A stretch of 14,764 nucleotides of DNA from Candidatus Omnitrophota bacterium (GTDB lineage: Bacteria > Omnitrophota > Gorgyraeia > Gygaellales > Profunditerraquicolaceae), in the NCBI GenBank assembly GCA_016931435.1, contig JAFGET010000107.1, positions 1 to 14,764 on the forward strand, read 5' to 3'. The translations under genes and the position numbers were made by a program. Below the pieces are notes generated by a model. The model ran no database searches. It had not been told where the DNA came from and saw only the letters and a list, made by a program, of their open reading frames with translations. Below are positions 1 to 6,794 of the stretch, one piece after another. Position 1 is the first letter of the stretch. Every line of letters starts with the position of its first letter.

Positions 1-2
1 AG

Positions 3-95
3 AATATCCGTACTGCTGACAGCGCAGGATTAATAGAATATTCGCTAAATTCTAGAGGTGGGGTTTCCGAAAAGATGAAAGGATCAAATGGATAA
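3..95 (+). CDS. Possible 3' end of an upstream ATPase-operon gene (partial)
   Basis: One frame stays open from the window edge to a TAA at 93-95 and overlaps the atpA start by 8 nt, the kind of coupling seen between the other genes of this operon. It would encode the last 30 residues of a protein ending in SEKMKGSNG. In related Chlamydia/spirochaete operons the genes just before atpA encode subunit E and a DUF2764 protein, so either is a candidate by position. I cannot recognise the tail as either. The other two forward frames stop at 19 and 33, so the true upstream gene could instead end at one of those. Low confidence. Confidence 0.3.
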   Translation, partial: NIRTADSAGLIEYSLNSRGGVSEKMKGSNG

Positions 96-1830
96 GTTGC
101 GCAAGGGCATAGTTACGGCATTAAGCGGCAATATGGTCAAGGTGGCATTCGACGACTATGTTATCCAAAATGAGGTCGCTTATATTATACATAACGACGA
201 ACGCCTAAAAGCTGAGATTATCCGCGTGCGGGGTAATTCCGCGGAAATGCAGATATTCGAGAGCACGCGTGATATTAAGGTAGGAGACAAAGTAGAGTTT
301 AGCGAAGAGCTTCTTTCGGTTGAGTTGGGTCCGGGATTATTAGGCCAGATCTTTGACGGACTGCAAAATCCCCTGCCTGAATTAGCCAAACAATGCGGTT
401 TTTTCTTGAAGCGCGGAGTTTATCTTAAAGCGCTATCTGATGATTCTGTTTGGGATTTTACGCCGTTAGTTAAACCCGGCGATATCCTAAGGCCGGGTGA
501 AAGAATCGGGGTAGTCCCGGAAAAGATGTTTAAGCATTACATAATGGTCCCGTTTTCTTTATCCGGCAATATCGAGATAGTAAGTATTGTTTCGCAGGGA
601 AAATTTGGTTTAAAACAACCTGTGGCCAAAGTAAAGGATGAAAGCGGAAAGATAACCGATGTCTTTATGACGCAGTCCTGGCCGGTAAAGATCCCTATCC
701 GCGCTTATACCGAAAAGTTAAAACCGCAAGTCCCTCTGGTCACTAAGATGCGCCTGATCGATTCGCTTTTTCCTGTAGCCAGGGGAGGCACATATTGTAT
801 CCCGGGACCGTTCGGCGCGGGAAAAACCGTGCTGCAGCAGCTGACCAGCCGTCATGCGGAAGTGGATATTGTGGTCATCGCAGCATGCGGTGAGCGCGCA
901 GGAGAAGTAGTCGAGACCTTAAAGACTTTTCCTGAGTTGATCGACCCGCGCACGCAAAAACCTTTAAGCGACCGCACGGTGATCATTTGTAATACAAGCT
1001 CCATGCCGGTTGCCGCGCGTGAATCAAGCGTATATACCGCAGTGACCATTGCAGAATATTATCGGCAGATGGGATTAAATGTCCTTTTGTTGGCGGATTC
1101 GACTTCCCGCTGGGCACAGGCTATGCGCGAGATGTCAGGCAGGCTTGAGGAAATACCCGGAGAAGAAGCGTTCCCCGCGTATCTTGAATCACGCATTGCT
1201 TCTTTTTATGAACGCGCGGGGATGGTGCGTTTGTTTGACGGCAGTTACGGCTCTGTTACAATCGGCGGTACAGTCAGCCCTGCCGGAGGCAATTTTGAAG
1301 AACCGGTAACGCAGGCGACATTAAAAGTAGTCGGGGCTTTCCACGGCCTTTCGCGCAGCCGCTCGGATGCGCGCAGGTATCCGGCGATCGACCCATTGAT
1401 CAGCTGGAGCAAATACCTCAGTTTTATAGATGATAAACAGAAGGCGCGCGGCCACCAGATCCTGCGTAAAAGCTATGAAGTCTCGCAGATGATGAAGGTC
1501 ATTGGCGAAGAGGGGACTTCTTTGGCTGATTATATAGATTATTTAAAAGGTGAATTTTTTGACTTTGTCTACCTACAGCAAAACGCCTTTGACGCCGTTG
1601 ATGAAGCTACCGCAAAGGAACGGCAGATCCTTGTGTTTGATTTTATCTACGGGATATTAGAGGAAGATTATAATTTTTCCGACAAAGAAGGCGCCTTGCG
1701 TTTCTTTCAGCAACTACGCCAGCTTTTCAAGGGGCTGAATTCATCCGCGTCGGATACCACAGAGTTTGAGAATATCCAACAGGAAATAAATGATCTACTG
1801 GCAAAACATAGAACGGAAAAAAAGGAATAA
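88..1830 (+). CDS. atpA: V/A-type ATPase catalytic subunit A
   Basis: This is the ATP-hydrolysing subunit of the cytoplasmic V1/A1 head; three A alternate with three B subunits around the central stalk. The 580-residue length is normal for the family, including the extra A-specific domain before the nucleotide fold. The Walker A loop GPFGAGKT is at residues 240-247, the catalytic-glutamate motif GERAGE is at 268-273, and LLLADSTSRWAQAMRE marks the Walker B region. SRSRSDARRYPAIDP is also typical of A subunits. The start at 88 is supported by a GAAAGG Shine-Dalgarno at 77-82. The next gene begins 3 nt after the stop. It is the first complete gene of the A-B-D-I-K block, so any promoter lies outside the window. 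The identification is secure; whether the complex makes or consumes ATP cannot be read from this subunit. Confidence 0.97.
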   Translation: MDKLRKGIVTALSGNMVKVAFDDYVIQNEVAYIIHNDERLKAEIIRVRGNSAEMQIFESTRDIKVGDKVEFSEELLSVELGPGLLGQIFDGLQNPLPELAKQCGFFLKRGVYLKALSDDSVWDFTPLVKPGDILRPGERIGVVPEKMFKHYIMVPFSLSGNIEIVSIVSQGKFGLKQPVAKVKDESGKITDVFMTQSWPVKIPIRAYTEKLKPQVPLVTKMRLIDSLFPVARGGTYCIPGPFGAGKTVLQQLTSRHAEVDIVVIAACGERAGEVVETLKTFPELIDPRTQKPLSDRTVIICNTSSMPVAARESSVYTAVTIAEYYRQMGLNVLLLADSTSRWAQAMREMSGRLEEIPGEEAFPAYLESRIASFYERAGMVRLFDGSYGSVTIGGTVSPAGGNFEEPVTQATLKVVGAFHGLSRSRSDARRYPAIDPLISWSKYLSFIDDKQKARGHQILRKSYEVSQMMKVIGEEGTSLADYIDYLKGEFFDFVYLQQNAFDAVDEATAKERQILVFDFIYGILEEDYNFSDKEGALRFFQQLRQLFKGLNSSASDTTEFENIQQEINDLLAKHRTEKKE

Positions 1831-1833
1831 ATA

Positions 1834-3129
1834 ATGCAGAAAGTTTATACGAATATTTTACAGATCGCAGGAGACGTGATCACCGTCGAGGCAGAAGGAG
1901 TAGGTAATCAGGAGATCGCTCAGGTGAATACCCGCCAGGGGGTCTCTCTTGCCCAGGTGATACGCCTTGAAAATAAAAAAGTATATTTGCAAGTCTTTGC
2001 CGGAAGCCGTGGTGTTTCAACCGGAGATAAAGTACGTTTTCTGAATCATCCTATGCGCGTAGCTACAGGCGAAAATCTCCTTGGCCGTATTTTTAACGGG
2101 AGCGGAATACCTTTAGATAACGGGCCACAGCTTAAAGATAACATAGTAGATATCGGAGGGCCTCCGGTAAATCCGGTAAAGCGCATCATTCCCAATAAGA
2201 TGATCCGTACCGGTATCCCCATGATCGATGTCTTCAATTCGTTGGTAGTATCACAGAAGCTTCCAATTTTTTCTATCGCCGGAGAGCCTTATAACGAGCT
2301 CTTAGGTCGTATCGCCACACAGGCGGAAGTAGATATCATTATTTTAGGAGGCATGGGGTTAAAATATGACGATTACTTATATTTCCGGGATACCTTAGAA
2401 AGCGCGGGTGCGCTTTCTCGCTCGATAATGTTCATACATACTGCTTCAGACCCGACAGTAGAATGCCTTTTGGTTGCTGATATCAGCCTTGCGGTGGCAG
2501 AAAACTTTGCCTTAGAAGGGAAGCGTGTTTTAGTGCTACTTACGGATATGACCAATTTCTGCGATTCGCTTAAAGAAATAGCCATTACTATGGAGCAAAT
2601 ACCTTCAAACCGCGGTTATCCGGGGGACCTCTACAGCCAATTAGCCAGCCGTTATGAAAAAGCAGTAGATTTTGAAGGCGCGGGTTCTATCACTGTTTTA
2701 GCCGCCACGACCATGCCCGGAGATGATGTTACCCATCCTGTCCCGGATAATACCGGTTATATTACCGAGGGGCAGTTTTATTTAAAGAACGGCGTGATCG
2801 AGCCCTTTGGTTCGCTTTCACGGCTGAGGCAGCAGGTGAACGGTAAGACGCGTGATGATCACCGCACGATCATGGATACAATGGTTCAGTTTTTTGCCAG
2901 TTATCGCGAGACCAAAGAAAAACAGGCAATGGGTTTTCAGATGAGCGCCTGGGATAATAAACTCCTTAAATACGGGAAGCTTTTTGAAGAAAAGATGATG
3001 TCTTTAAAAGTGAATATCCCTCTTGAAAAAGCCTTGGATTCCGGGTGGGATATCTTGCATGAGTGTTTTTTGCCCGAAGAGACGGGTATAAAAAAATCGA
3101 TGATCGATAAGTATTGGCCAAAGGGTTAA
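1834..3129 (+). CDS. atpB: V/A-type ATPase regulatory subunit B
   Basis: This is the non-catalytic partner of subunit A in the hexameric head. At 431 residues it is slightly short. The loop equivalent to the P-loop reads SIAGEPYNELLGRI (147-160) and has no GKT/S, as expected for a B subunit that does not hydrolyse ATP. The sequence differs from the archaeal and Thermus form (GSGLPHNE) and resembles the Chlamydia/spirochaete form, as do GGMGLKYDDYLYF and HTASDPTVECLLV. GSLSRL (326-331) carries the arginine, R330, that reaches into the A-subunit active site in characterised complexes. TDMTN and GYPGDLYSQLASRYE are standard B-family segments. The gene lies 3 nt after atpA and its TAA abuts the ATG of atpD. 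The family is certain; the lineage assignment is from memory of the family. Confidence 0.96.
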   Translation: MQKVYTNILQIAGDVITVEAEGVGNQEIAQVNTRQGVSLAQVIRLENKKVYLQVFAGSRGVSTGDKVRFLNHPMRVATGENLLGRIFNGSGIPLDNGPQLKDNIVDIGGPPVNPVKRIIPNKMIRTGIPMIDVFNSLVVSQKLPIFSIAGEPYNELLGRIATQAEVDIIILGGMGLKYDDYLYFRDTLESAGALSRSIMFIHTASDPTVECLLVADISLAVAENFALEGKRVLVLLTDMTNFCDSLKEIAITMEQIPSNRGYPGDLYSQLASRYEKAVDFEGAGSITVLAATTMPGDDVTHPVPDNTGYITEGQFYLKNGVIEPFGSLSRLRQQVNGKTRDDHRTIMDTMVQFFASYRETKEKQAMGFQMSAWDNKLLKYGKLFEEKMMSLKVNIPLEKALDSGWDILHECFLPEETGIKKSMIDKYWPKG

Positions 3130-3744
3130 ATGGGAAAAATAAAACTGACCAAGGGAGAATTAAAGAGGCAGCGCGAGGCGCTTTCCCAATACGAAAGATA
3201 CTTGCCTACCTTGCAGCTTAAGAAGCAACAATTGCAGCTTGAAATCCTGCACCAGTATAATATCCTGGAAGATAAGAATCGGCAGCTGTTAGATAAGATA
3301 AGTGCCGCGCAGTCGTGGGGAGGTTTTTTGGCCGAGGGGTATTTAGAAAAACACTGGCTGATCCCCGAGCAGGTGATAACCGGCCCTAAAAATATAGCCG
3401 GAGTAGATATCTCATTATTTGAGCGCGCGCAATTTAGGCAGGCGGAATACGACCTGTTTGTCACTCCGCTATGGGTAGATACTGCCCTGGATGAGTTAAG
3501 AGCGGTGGTTTCCTTTAAGGAAGAAATCAGGGTCATCAAGCAGGGGATCGGGATCTTAAAACACGAATTACGCATTACAGCGCAGCGGGTGAACCTTTTT
3601 GAGAAAATAAAGATCCCTGAAGCAGAGGAGGCTATCCGCGTGATAAAGATATATCTGGGGGATCAGATGAGTAATGCCGTCGGAAGAAGCAAGATCGCAA
3701 AACTTAAAATAGATAAATTCTCGTTCGAAGAGGCGCCGGTATGA
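3130..3744 (+). CDS. atpD: V/A-type ATPase central-stalk subunit D
   Basis: This is the rotor shaft that couples the A3B3 head to the membrane ring. The 204 residues match the family. The N-terminus, with TKGELKRQREALSQYERYLPTLQLKKQQLQ (residues 6-35), is the long amphipathic helix of subunit D. A second helical stretch near the C-terminus (about 125-180, with NLFEKIKIPEAEEAIRVIK) forms the other half of the coiled coil. NLFEKIKIP is a strong family signature. The ATG follows the atpB stop with no spacer, and the TGA overlaps the atpI ATG by 4 nt (ATGA), implying coupled translation and stoichiometric expression. The partner stalk subunits F and C are not found downstream of A in this window. 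Confidence 0.93.
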   Translation: MGKIKLTKGELKRQREALSQYERYLPTLQLKKQQLQLEILHQYNILEDKNRQLLDKISAAQSWGGFLAEGYLEKHWLIPEQVITGPKNIAGVDISLFERAQFRQAEYDLFVTPLWVDTALDELRAVVSFKEEIRVIKQGIGILKHELRITAQRVNLFEKIKIPEAEEAIRVIKIYLGDQMSNAVGRSKIAKLKIDKFSFEEAPV

Positions 3745-5513
3745 TCGTCAAGATGAAAAAGGCTTCCGTTATCACCCAGGGCAAAGATGCCGGTGTTGTC
3801 TTGAGGTCTTTGCGTAAACTGGGATTATTGCATGTGGTGCATGCGAACCCGCCTTCGGGCAGGGATATCGCGCTGATCAACGACGATATATCCCTGGTTG
3901 ATTCCTGCCTCAGGGTTTTGCAGCAGGAAGGGTTTAAGGCGGGCCGGGACGAGTCCGGGCTAGAGCCGCCGCTTGAGGATTGGAAGCATTTAGCAAGGCA
4001 CATCATCGAATTAAAGAAAAGACATGAGCAGCTCGATGTTTATTGCCATAGCTTAACCCAATCAATCGCCGAATGGCAGAAGTGGGGGGATTTTGACCCC
4101 CGCGACATCGAGAAGTTATCCGAGGAAGGTATTTACGTAAGGTTTTATCAACTCCCTATAAAAAATATTGCGGAATTCCCCCCGGATGTATTAGTAAAAA
4201 AGATAAACGTATCGGGAGGCATCGGTTGGTGCATAGCTATTTGCCGAAGAAAGATAGAGGTCCCTTTTTCTGAAATTAATCCTCCCAGGCATAGCCTATC
4301 GTGGATGCAAAAGCGCATTCTGGAGGATAAGAAAGCCCAGCAGGCGATAGAGGATGAGATCCGATCAAATTTTCGATATTACAGCGTGTTGATAAAGATC
4401 AGGAAGGACTTAGAAAAAGAACGGCAATTGCAGGAAGCTTTATCCGGTATGCAGCATTATGAAAAACTGGTCTCTGTAGGCGGCTATATCCCTTTTGATA
4501 AAGAAGAGCTTTTAATAAGAGAAGCAAAATCAAGACAGTGGGCGGTAGTGATAAGCGAGCCTGGTGAGTCCGATAATGTCCCGGTGCTCATACGTAATCC
4601 CTGGTGGGTGTCTTTGATCAATCCGGTATTCAAGCTTTTAGGCATACTGCCGGGTTATCGCGAGCTTGATATAAGCCCGCTTTTTCTTATTTTTTTAAGT
4701 CTGTTTTTCGGCATGATCATAGGCGATGCTGGATACGGAGCGGTATATTTTCTTCTTACTTTCATATTTCATAAAACAATAGGCAAAAGGGTCTCTGATA
4801 CACGCATTTTTTTCCTTTTTTATCTTTTTAGTGCCTGTGCGATTTTCTGGGGATTGATCACCGCTACCGTGTTCGGGCAGGAATGGTATTTAAACGCCGG
4901 ATTTAAACCCGTCATCCCCATATTAAACGATACAAAGTTTTTGCAGGCATTTTGTTTTTTTCTGGGCGCGTTCCATTTGAGCCTTGCGCACGGCTGGCAG
5001 GCTATACGTAAAATGCCTTCGCTTTCCGCGCTTTCTGATATCGGATGGATCTCTGTGCTTTGGGCTGCTTTTTTCATTGCAAGGACTCTGATCTTAAACG
5101 ACCCTTTCCCTGTTTACGGTAAATGGCTCATTTCAGGAGGCATTTTCTTGGTGATACTTTTTACCCGTCCACAGAGGAATATCCTGAAAGCCATTTTAAG
5201 CGGATTAGGAGCGGTTGCTTTAAACCTAATGAATAATTTTACGGATATAGTCTCATATATACGCCTTTTTGCCGTAGGGCTTGCTACCGTGGCTATTGCC
5301 GATACCATAAACACGCTTGCTTTAGGTTTAGGCGATACGAATGTTTTAGGCAGGATCGTCGTACTTTTTATTGGGCATACTATTAATATAATTCTCGGTC
5401 CGATGTCGGTTTTGGTGCACGGCATCCGTTTGAATGTCCTTGAGTTCTCAGGGCATGCGGGTTTGACCTGGGGCGCAATTTCTTATCAGCCGCTTGCGGA
5501 ACAGGAGGCATAA
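3741..5513 (+). CDS. atpI: V/A-type ATPase membrane subunit I (a-subunit)
   Basis: This is the stator of the membrane sector, forming the ion half-channels against the K ring. The protein has 590 residues. The N-terminal half (to about 305) is soluble and helical. The C-terminal half carries several hydrophobic segments, starting with PLFLIFLSLFFGMIIGDAGYG, whose GDAGYG motif is diagnostic. The essential arginine is R508 in DIVSYIRLFAVGLA. The last segments contain LFIGHTINIILGP and HGIRLNVLEF, matching the conserved C-terminal helices of V-type a-subunits. The gene overlaps atpD by 4 nt and is followed after 17 nt by the proteolipid gene. At just under 600 residues it is on the short side, as in bacterial rather than eukaryotic a-subunits. 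Identification is secure. Confidence 0.95.
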   Translation: MIVKMKKASVITQGKDAGVVLRSLRKLGLLHVVHANPPSGRDIALINDDISLVDSCLRVLQQEGFKAGRDESGLEPPLEDWKHLARHIIELKKRHEQLDVYCHSLTQSIAEWQKWGDFDPRDIEKLSEEGIYVRFYQLPIKNIAEFPPDVLVKKINVSGGIGWCIAICRRKIEVPFSEINPPRHSLSWMQKRILEDKKAQQAIEDEIRSNFRYYSVLIKIRKDLEKERQLQEALSGMQHYEKLVSVGGYIPFDKEELLIREAKSRQWAVVISEPGESDNVPVLIRNPWWVSLINPVFKLLGILPGYRELDISPLFLIFLSLFFGMIIGDAGYGAVYFLLTFIFHKTIGKRVSDTRIFFLFYLFSACAIFWGLITATVFGQEWYLNAGFKPVIPILNDTKFLQAFCFFLGAFHLSLAHGWQAIRKMPSLSALSDIGWISVLWAAFFIARTLILNDPFPVYGKWLISGGIFLVILFTRPQRNILKAILSGLGAVALNLMNNFTDIVSYIRLFAVGLATVAIADTINTLALGLGDTNVLGRIVVLFIGHTINIILGPMSVLVHGIRLNVLEFSGHAGLTWGAISYQPLAEQEA

Positions 5514-5514
5514 A

Positions 5515-5524
5515 AAAGGGAGGT
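5515..5524 (+). promoter_or_regulatory. Strong Shine-Dalgarno for subunit K
   Basis: AAAAGGGAGG lies 6-7 nt before the atpK ATG. It is the best ribosome-binding site in the ATPase block, while the A, B, D and I junctions are tight or overlapping. A strong site here fits the need for about ten K subunits per complex; that functional reading is inference. Confidence 0.7.
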
Positions 5525-5530
5525 TTAGAG

Positions 5531-5986
5531 ATGGAGCAGAATATTCTTTTGCAGTTTAAGGATCTAGGGGCAGTAATGGTCTTGGGGTTAGCTGCTTTAG
5601 GTTCAGCCGCGGGGACTGGTATGGCAGGAATGAGTGCAATAGGCGCCTGGAAGAAGAGCTTTTCGCAGAATAAACCCGCTTCTTTTTTACTAGTTGCCCT
5701 TACCGCCGCTCCCCTGACCCAGACGATATACGGCTTTATCGTGATGAACAGGATGCTTGTTTTGACTTTAAGCGGGCAGTATTTGTGGGGCATGGGCCTT
5801 TTATCCGGAGCAGCTATAGGAGCGTCGGCATATTGGCAAGGTAAATGTGCTGCGGTCGCCTGTGACGCAATGGGTGAGACCGGCAAAGGTTTCGGGAATT
5901 ACCTGGTAGTATTAGGTATGGCTGAGACAGTGGCGCTTCTGGTTATGGTTTTTACCATTGTGTTTTTAGGGCGCCTTACAGGCTGA
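5531..5986 (+). CDS. atpK: V/A-type ATPase proteolipid subunit K, probably Na+-binding
   Basis: This is the c-ring subunit of the membrane rotor. At 151 residues with four hydrophobic helices (about 10-33, 52-75, 82-105 and 122-147) it is the duplicated two-hairpin form. Compared with E. hirae NtpK, whose Na+ ligands are L61 (backbone), T64, Q65, Q110 and E139, the aligned positions here are A60, T63, Q64, Q103 and E132. They sit in APLTQTIYGF, YWQGK and MAETVALLVMV. All four side-chain ligands are conserved, and the single carboxylate is in the second hairpin. This argues for Na+ rather than H+ coupling, although only biochemistry can settle it. It is the last gene of the operon; about 200 nt of non-coding DNA follow before a tRNA. 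Confidence 0.95.
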   Translation: MEQNILLQFKDLGAVMVLGLAALGSAAGTGMAGMSAIGAWKKSFSQNKPASFLLVALTAAPLTQTIYGFIVMNRMLVLTLSGQYLWGMGLLSGAAIGASAYWQGKCAAVACDAMGETGKGFGNYLVVLGMAETVALLVMVFTIVFLGRLTG

Positions 5987-6008
5987 TAATAGCGTCGGCT
6001 TTCTTATA

Positions 6009-6037
6009 TTGACTCGGTATCAGCGTTAGTTTATAAT
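6009..6037 (+). promoter_or_regulatory. Near-consensus sigma-70-type promoter
   Basis: TTGACT (6009-6014), a 17-nt spacer and TATAAT (6032-6037) form an almost perfect housekeeping promoter, predicting transcription from about 6044. The first gene downstream is tRNA-Val at 6184, which leaves a leader of about 140 nt containing the inverted repeat at 6111-6153. It may drive the tRNA alone, or a small leader RNA as well. Confidence 0.65.
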
Positions 6038-6110
6038 GCTAATCCTTGGTAAGGCCATAATATTGGAGTCTTTGCCAAAGATCGATTTCCAATTGGCGAA
6101 GGTTGGTTTG

Positions 6111-6153
6111 TATCCTTGGTAAATTCATAAGTATATAGATTTTACCAAGGATA
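6111..6153. repeat. 13-bp perfect inverted repeat in the tRNA-Val leader
   Basis: TATCCTTGGTAAA (6111-6123) and TTTACCAAGGATA (6141-6153) are exact reverse complements separated by 17 nt. The 11-mer ATCCTTGGTAA also occurs at 6042-6052, close to the predicted transcription start. No T-run follows, so this is not a convincing intrinsic terminator. It could be a processing hairpin, a protein-binding site or a remnant repeat. The rest of 5987-6183 shows no ORF. Confidence 0.7.
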
Positions 6154-6183
6154 AATTTCACACTTGTAAGAGGAAGAAATTTA

Positions 6184-6257
6184 GGGCGCTTAGCTCAGTT
6201 GGTTAGAGCATCTGCTTTACACGCAGAGGGTCAGGGGTTCAAGTCCTCTAGCGCCCA
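6184..6257 (+). tRNA. tRNA-Val (anticodon TAC)
   Basis: A complete 74-nt cloverleaf. The acceptor arms GGGCGCT (6184-6190) and AGCGCCC (6250-6256) pair fully, with discriminator A at 6257. The anticodon stem TCTGC/GCAGA encloses the loop TTTACAC, with anticodon TAC at 6218-6220, which reads GTA valine codons. The T-arm contains GGTTCAAGTCC. The 3' CCA is not encoded, so it must be added after transcription. Confidence 0.95.
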
Positions 6258-6294
6258 CTTTAAATTTTCCGAGCCTCCTTGCCCTTCTAGTTCA

Positions 6295-6332
6295 GCGTAA
6301 GTGACTCGAAGCAAGAGAAGGTGAATTAAGCG
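6295..6332 (+). repeat. Imperfect 38-nt direct repeat, copy 1 (upstream of tRNA-Asp)
   Basis: This stretch, from GCGTAA to AATTAAGCG, matches 6665-6702 at 34 of 38 positions. The two copies lie 370 nt apart, one on each side of tRNA-Asp. The shared core includes GGTGAATTAAGCG. Confidence 0.75.
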
Positions 6333-6333
6333 G

Positions 6334-6361
6334 TTGCAATATTATTAATTTTAGGTAAAAT
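6334..6361 (+). promoter_or_regulatory. Candidate promoter for tRNA-Asp
   Basis: TTGCAA (6334-6339) and TAAAAT (6356-6361) are separated by 16 nt, which would start transcription about 24 nt before the tRNA-Asp 5' end. It is a good but not perfect match in AT-rich DNA, so chance is possible. Confidence 0.4.
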
Positions 6362-6391
6362 ATAGCTTTCGGCTTATCCATTATATCGTCT

Positions 6392-6467
6392 GGGGCTGTG
6401 GCCTAGTCTGGTTTATGGCGTCTCCCTGTCACGGAGAAGATCGCGAGTTCAAATCTCGTCAGCCCCG
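6392..6467 (+). tRNA. tRNA-Asp (anticodon GTC)
   Basis: A complete 76-nt cloverleaf. The acceptor arms GGGGCTG (6392-6398) and CAGCCCC (6460-6466) pair fully, with discriminator G at 6467, as usual for tRNA-Asp. The anticodon stem TCTCC/GGAGA encloses CTGTCAC, with anticodon GTC at 6428-6430. The T-arm contains GAGTTCAAATCTC. CCA is not encoded. The 3' end overlaps the left arm of a long inverted repeat. Confidence 0.94.
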
Positions 6468-6499
6468 TTTCATTTTTCCGACAAGGAAAAATGAAACGG
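6465..6499. repeat. 15-bp inverted repeat starting inside the tRNA-Asp 3' end
   Basis: CCGTTTCATTTTTCC (6465-6479) and GGAAAAATGAAACGG (6485-6499) are exact reverse complements with a 5-nt loop. The left arm uses the last two acceptor-stem bases and the discriminator of tRNA-Asp. The descending arm has no following T-run. It may help tRNA 3' processing or termination, or it may be the edge of a repeat inserted at the tRNA end. Confidence 0.8.
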
Positions 6500-6507
6500 C
6501 ACTAAGC
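6483..6507 (+). repeat. 25-nt direct repeat, copy 1
   Basis: AAGGAAAAATGAAACGGCAC followed by TAAGC is repeated exactly at 6622-6646. This copy also provides the right arm of the tRNA-Asp-proximal hairpin; the second copy has no matching left arm next to it. Confidence 0.85.
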
Positions 6508-6508
6508 G

Positions 6509-6554
6509 AGCGTTAAACGAGCCGCCAAGGCGAGTAGCGAGCGCAGTGCATGTT
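6509..6554 (+). repeat. 46-nt exact direct repeat, copy 1
   Basis: Identical to 6699-6744 over 46 nt, including CGTTAAACGAGCCGCCAAGG and GCGCAGTGCATGTT. Together with the 25-nt and 38-nt repeats it defines a partly duplicated non-coding module after tRNA-Asp. No coding function is apparent. Confidence 0.9.
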
Positions 6555-6560
6555 TCGTTA

Positions 6561-6665
6561 CCCGACAATCCCTCGTCTTTTGGACTCGGGATAATTTGCC
6601 GATATGAAATAGTGGCAAATTAAGGAAAAATGAAACGGCACTAAGCAGCACCGCACTTCGTGCGG
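6561..6665. repeat. Cluster of three short hairpins
   Basis: Three inverted repeats follow one another. CCCGA (6561-6565) pairs with TCGGG (6586-6590). AATTTGCC (6593-6600) pairs with GGCAAATT (6614-6621). CCGCAC (6651-6656) pairs with GTGCGG (6660-6665) around a TTC loop. Taken with the neighbouring repeats, the gap 6468-6794 is repeat and hairpin DNA without a supported gene. Confidence 0.6.
6622..6646 (+). repeat. 25-nt direct repeat, copy 2
   Basis: Exact copy of 6483-6507, 139 nt downstream. Confidence 0.85.
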
Positions 6666-6702
6666 CGTAATTCACTCGAAGTAAGAGAGGGTGAATTAAG
6701 CG
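6665..6702 (+). repeat. Imperfect 38-nt direct repeat, copy 2
   Basis: Matches 6295-6332 at 34 of 38 positions. Only this copy forms a hairpin: TAATTCAC (6668-6675) pairs with GTGAATTA (6691-6698). Confidence 0.75.
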
Positions 6703-6744
6703 TTAAACGAGCCGCCAAGGCGAGTAGCGAGCGCAGTGCATGTT
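6699..6744 (+). repeat. 46-nt exact direct repeat, copy 2
   Basis: Exact copy of 6509-6554. It ends 50 nt before the porin gene start, so the porin's promoter must lie within or just after it. TATAAA at 6767-6772 is a possible -10 element but no good -35 was seen. Confidence 0.9.
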
Positions 6745-6794
6745 CCGCCATTAACCTCCCCCTCGTTATAAATTTAGCCTATCGGCTTTATAAT

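Noticed and set aside
3126..3575. 149-codon reverse-strand ORF opposite atpD
   Set aside because: It is the antisense shadow of a well-supported gene, Ser/Cys-rich with no family features.
5383..5886. 167-codon reverse-strand ORF across atpI/atpK
   Set aside because: It lies opposite highly conserved ATPase genes and reads as low-quality sequence rich in Ala, Pro and Lys, with no recognisable motif.
6465..6499. Intrinsic terminator after tRNA-Asp
   Set aside because: The stem is strong, but no T-run follows it on either strand, so termination is unproven.
6660..6794. 45-residue N-terminal extension of the porin from a GTG at 6660
   Set aside because: It is encoded by the hairpin and 46-nt repeat DNA, and it would put a good signal peptide in the middle of the protein. 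ATG 6795 is far more sensible.
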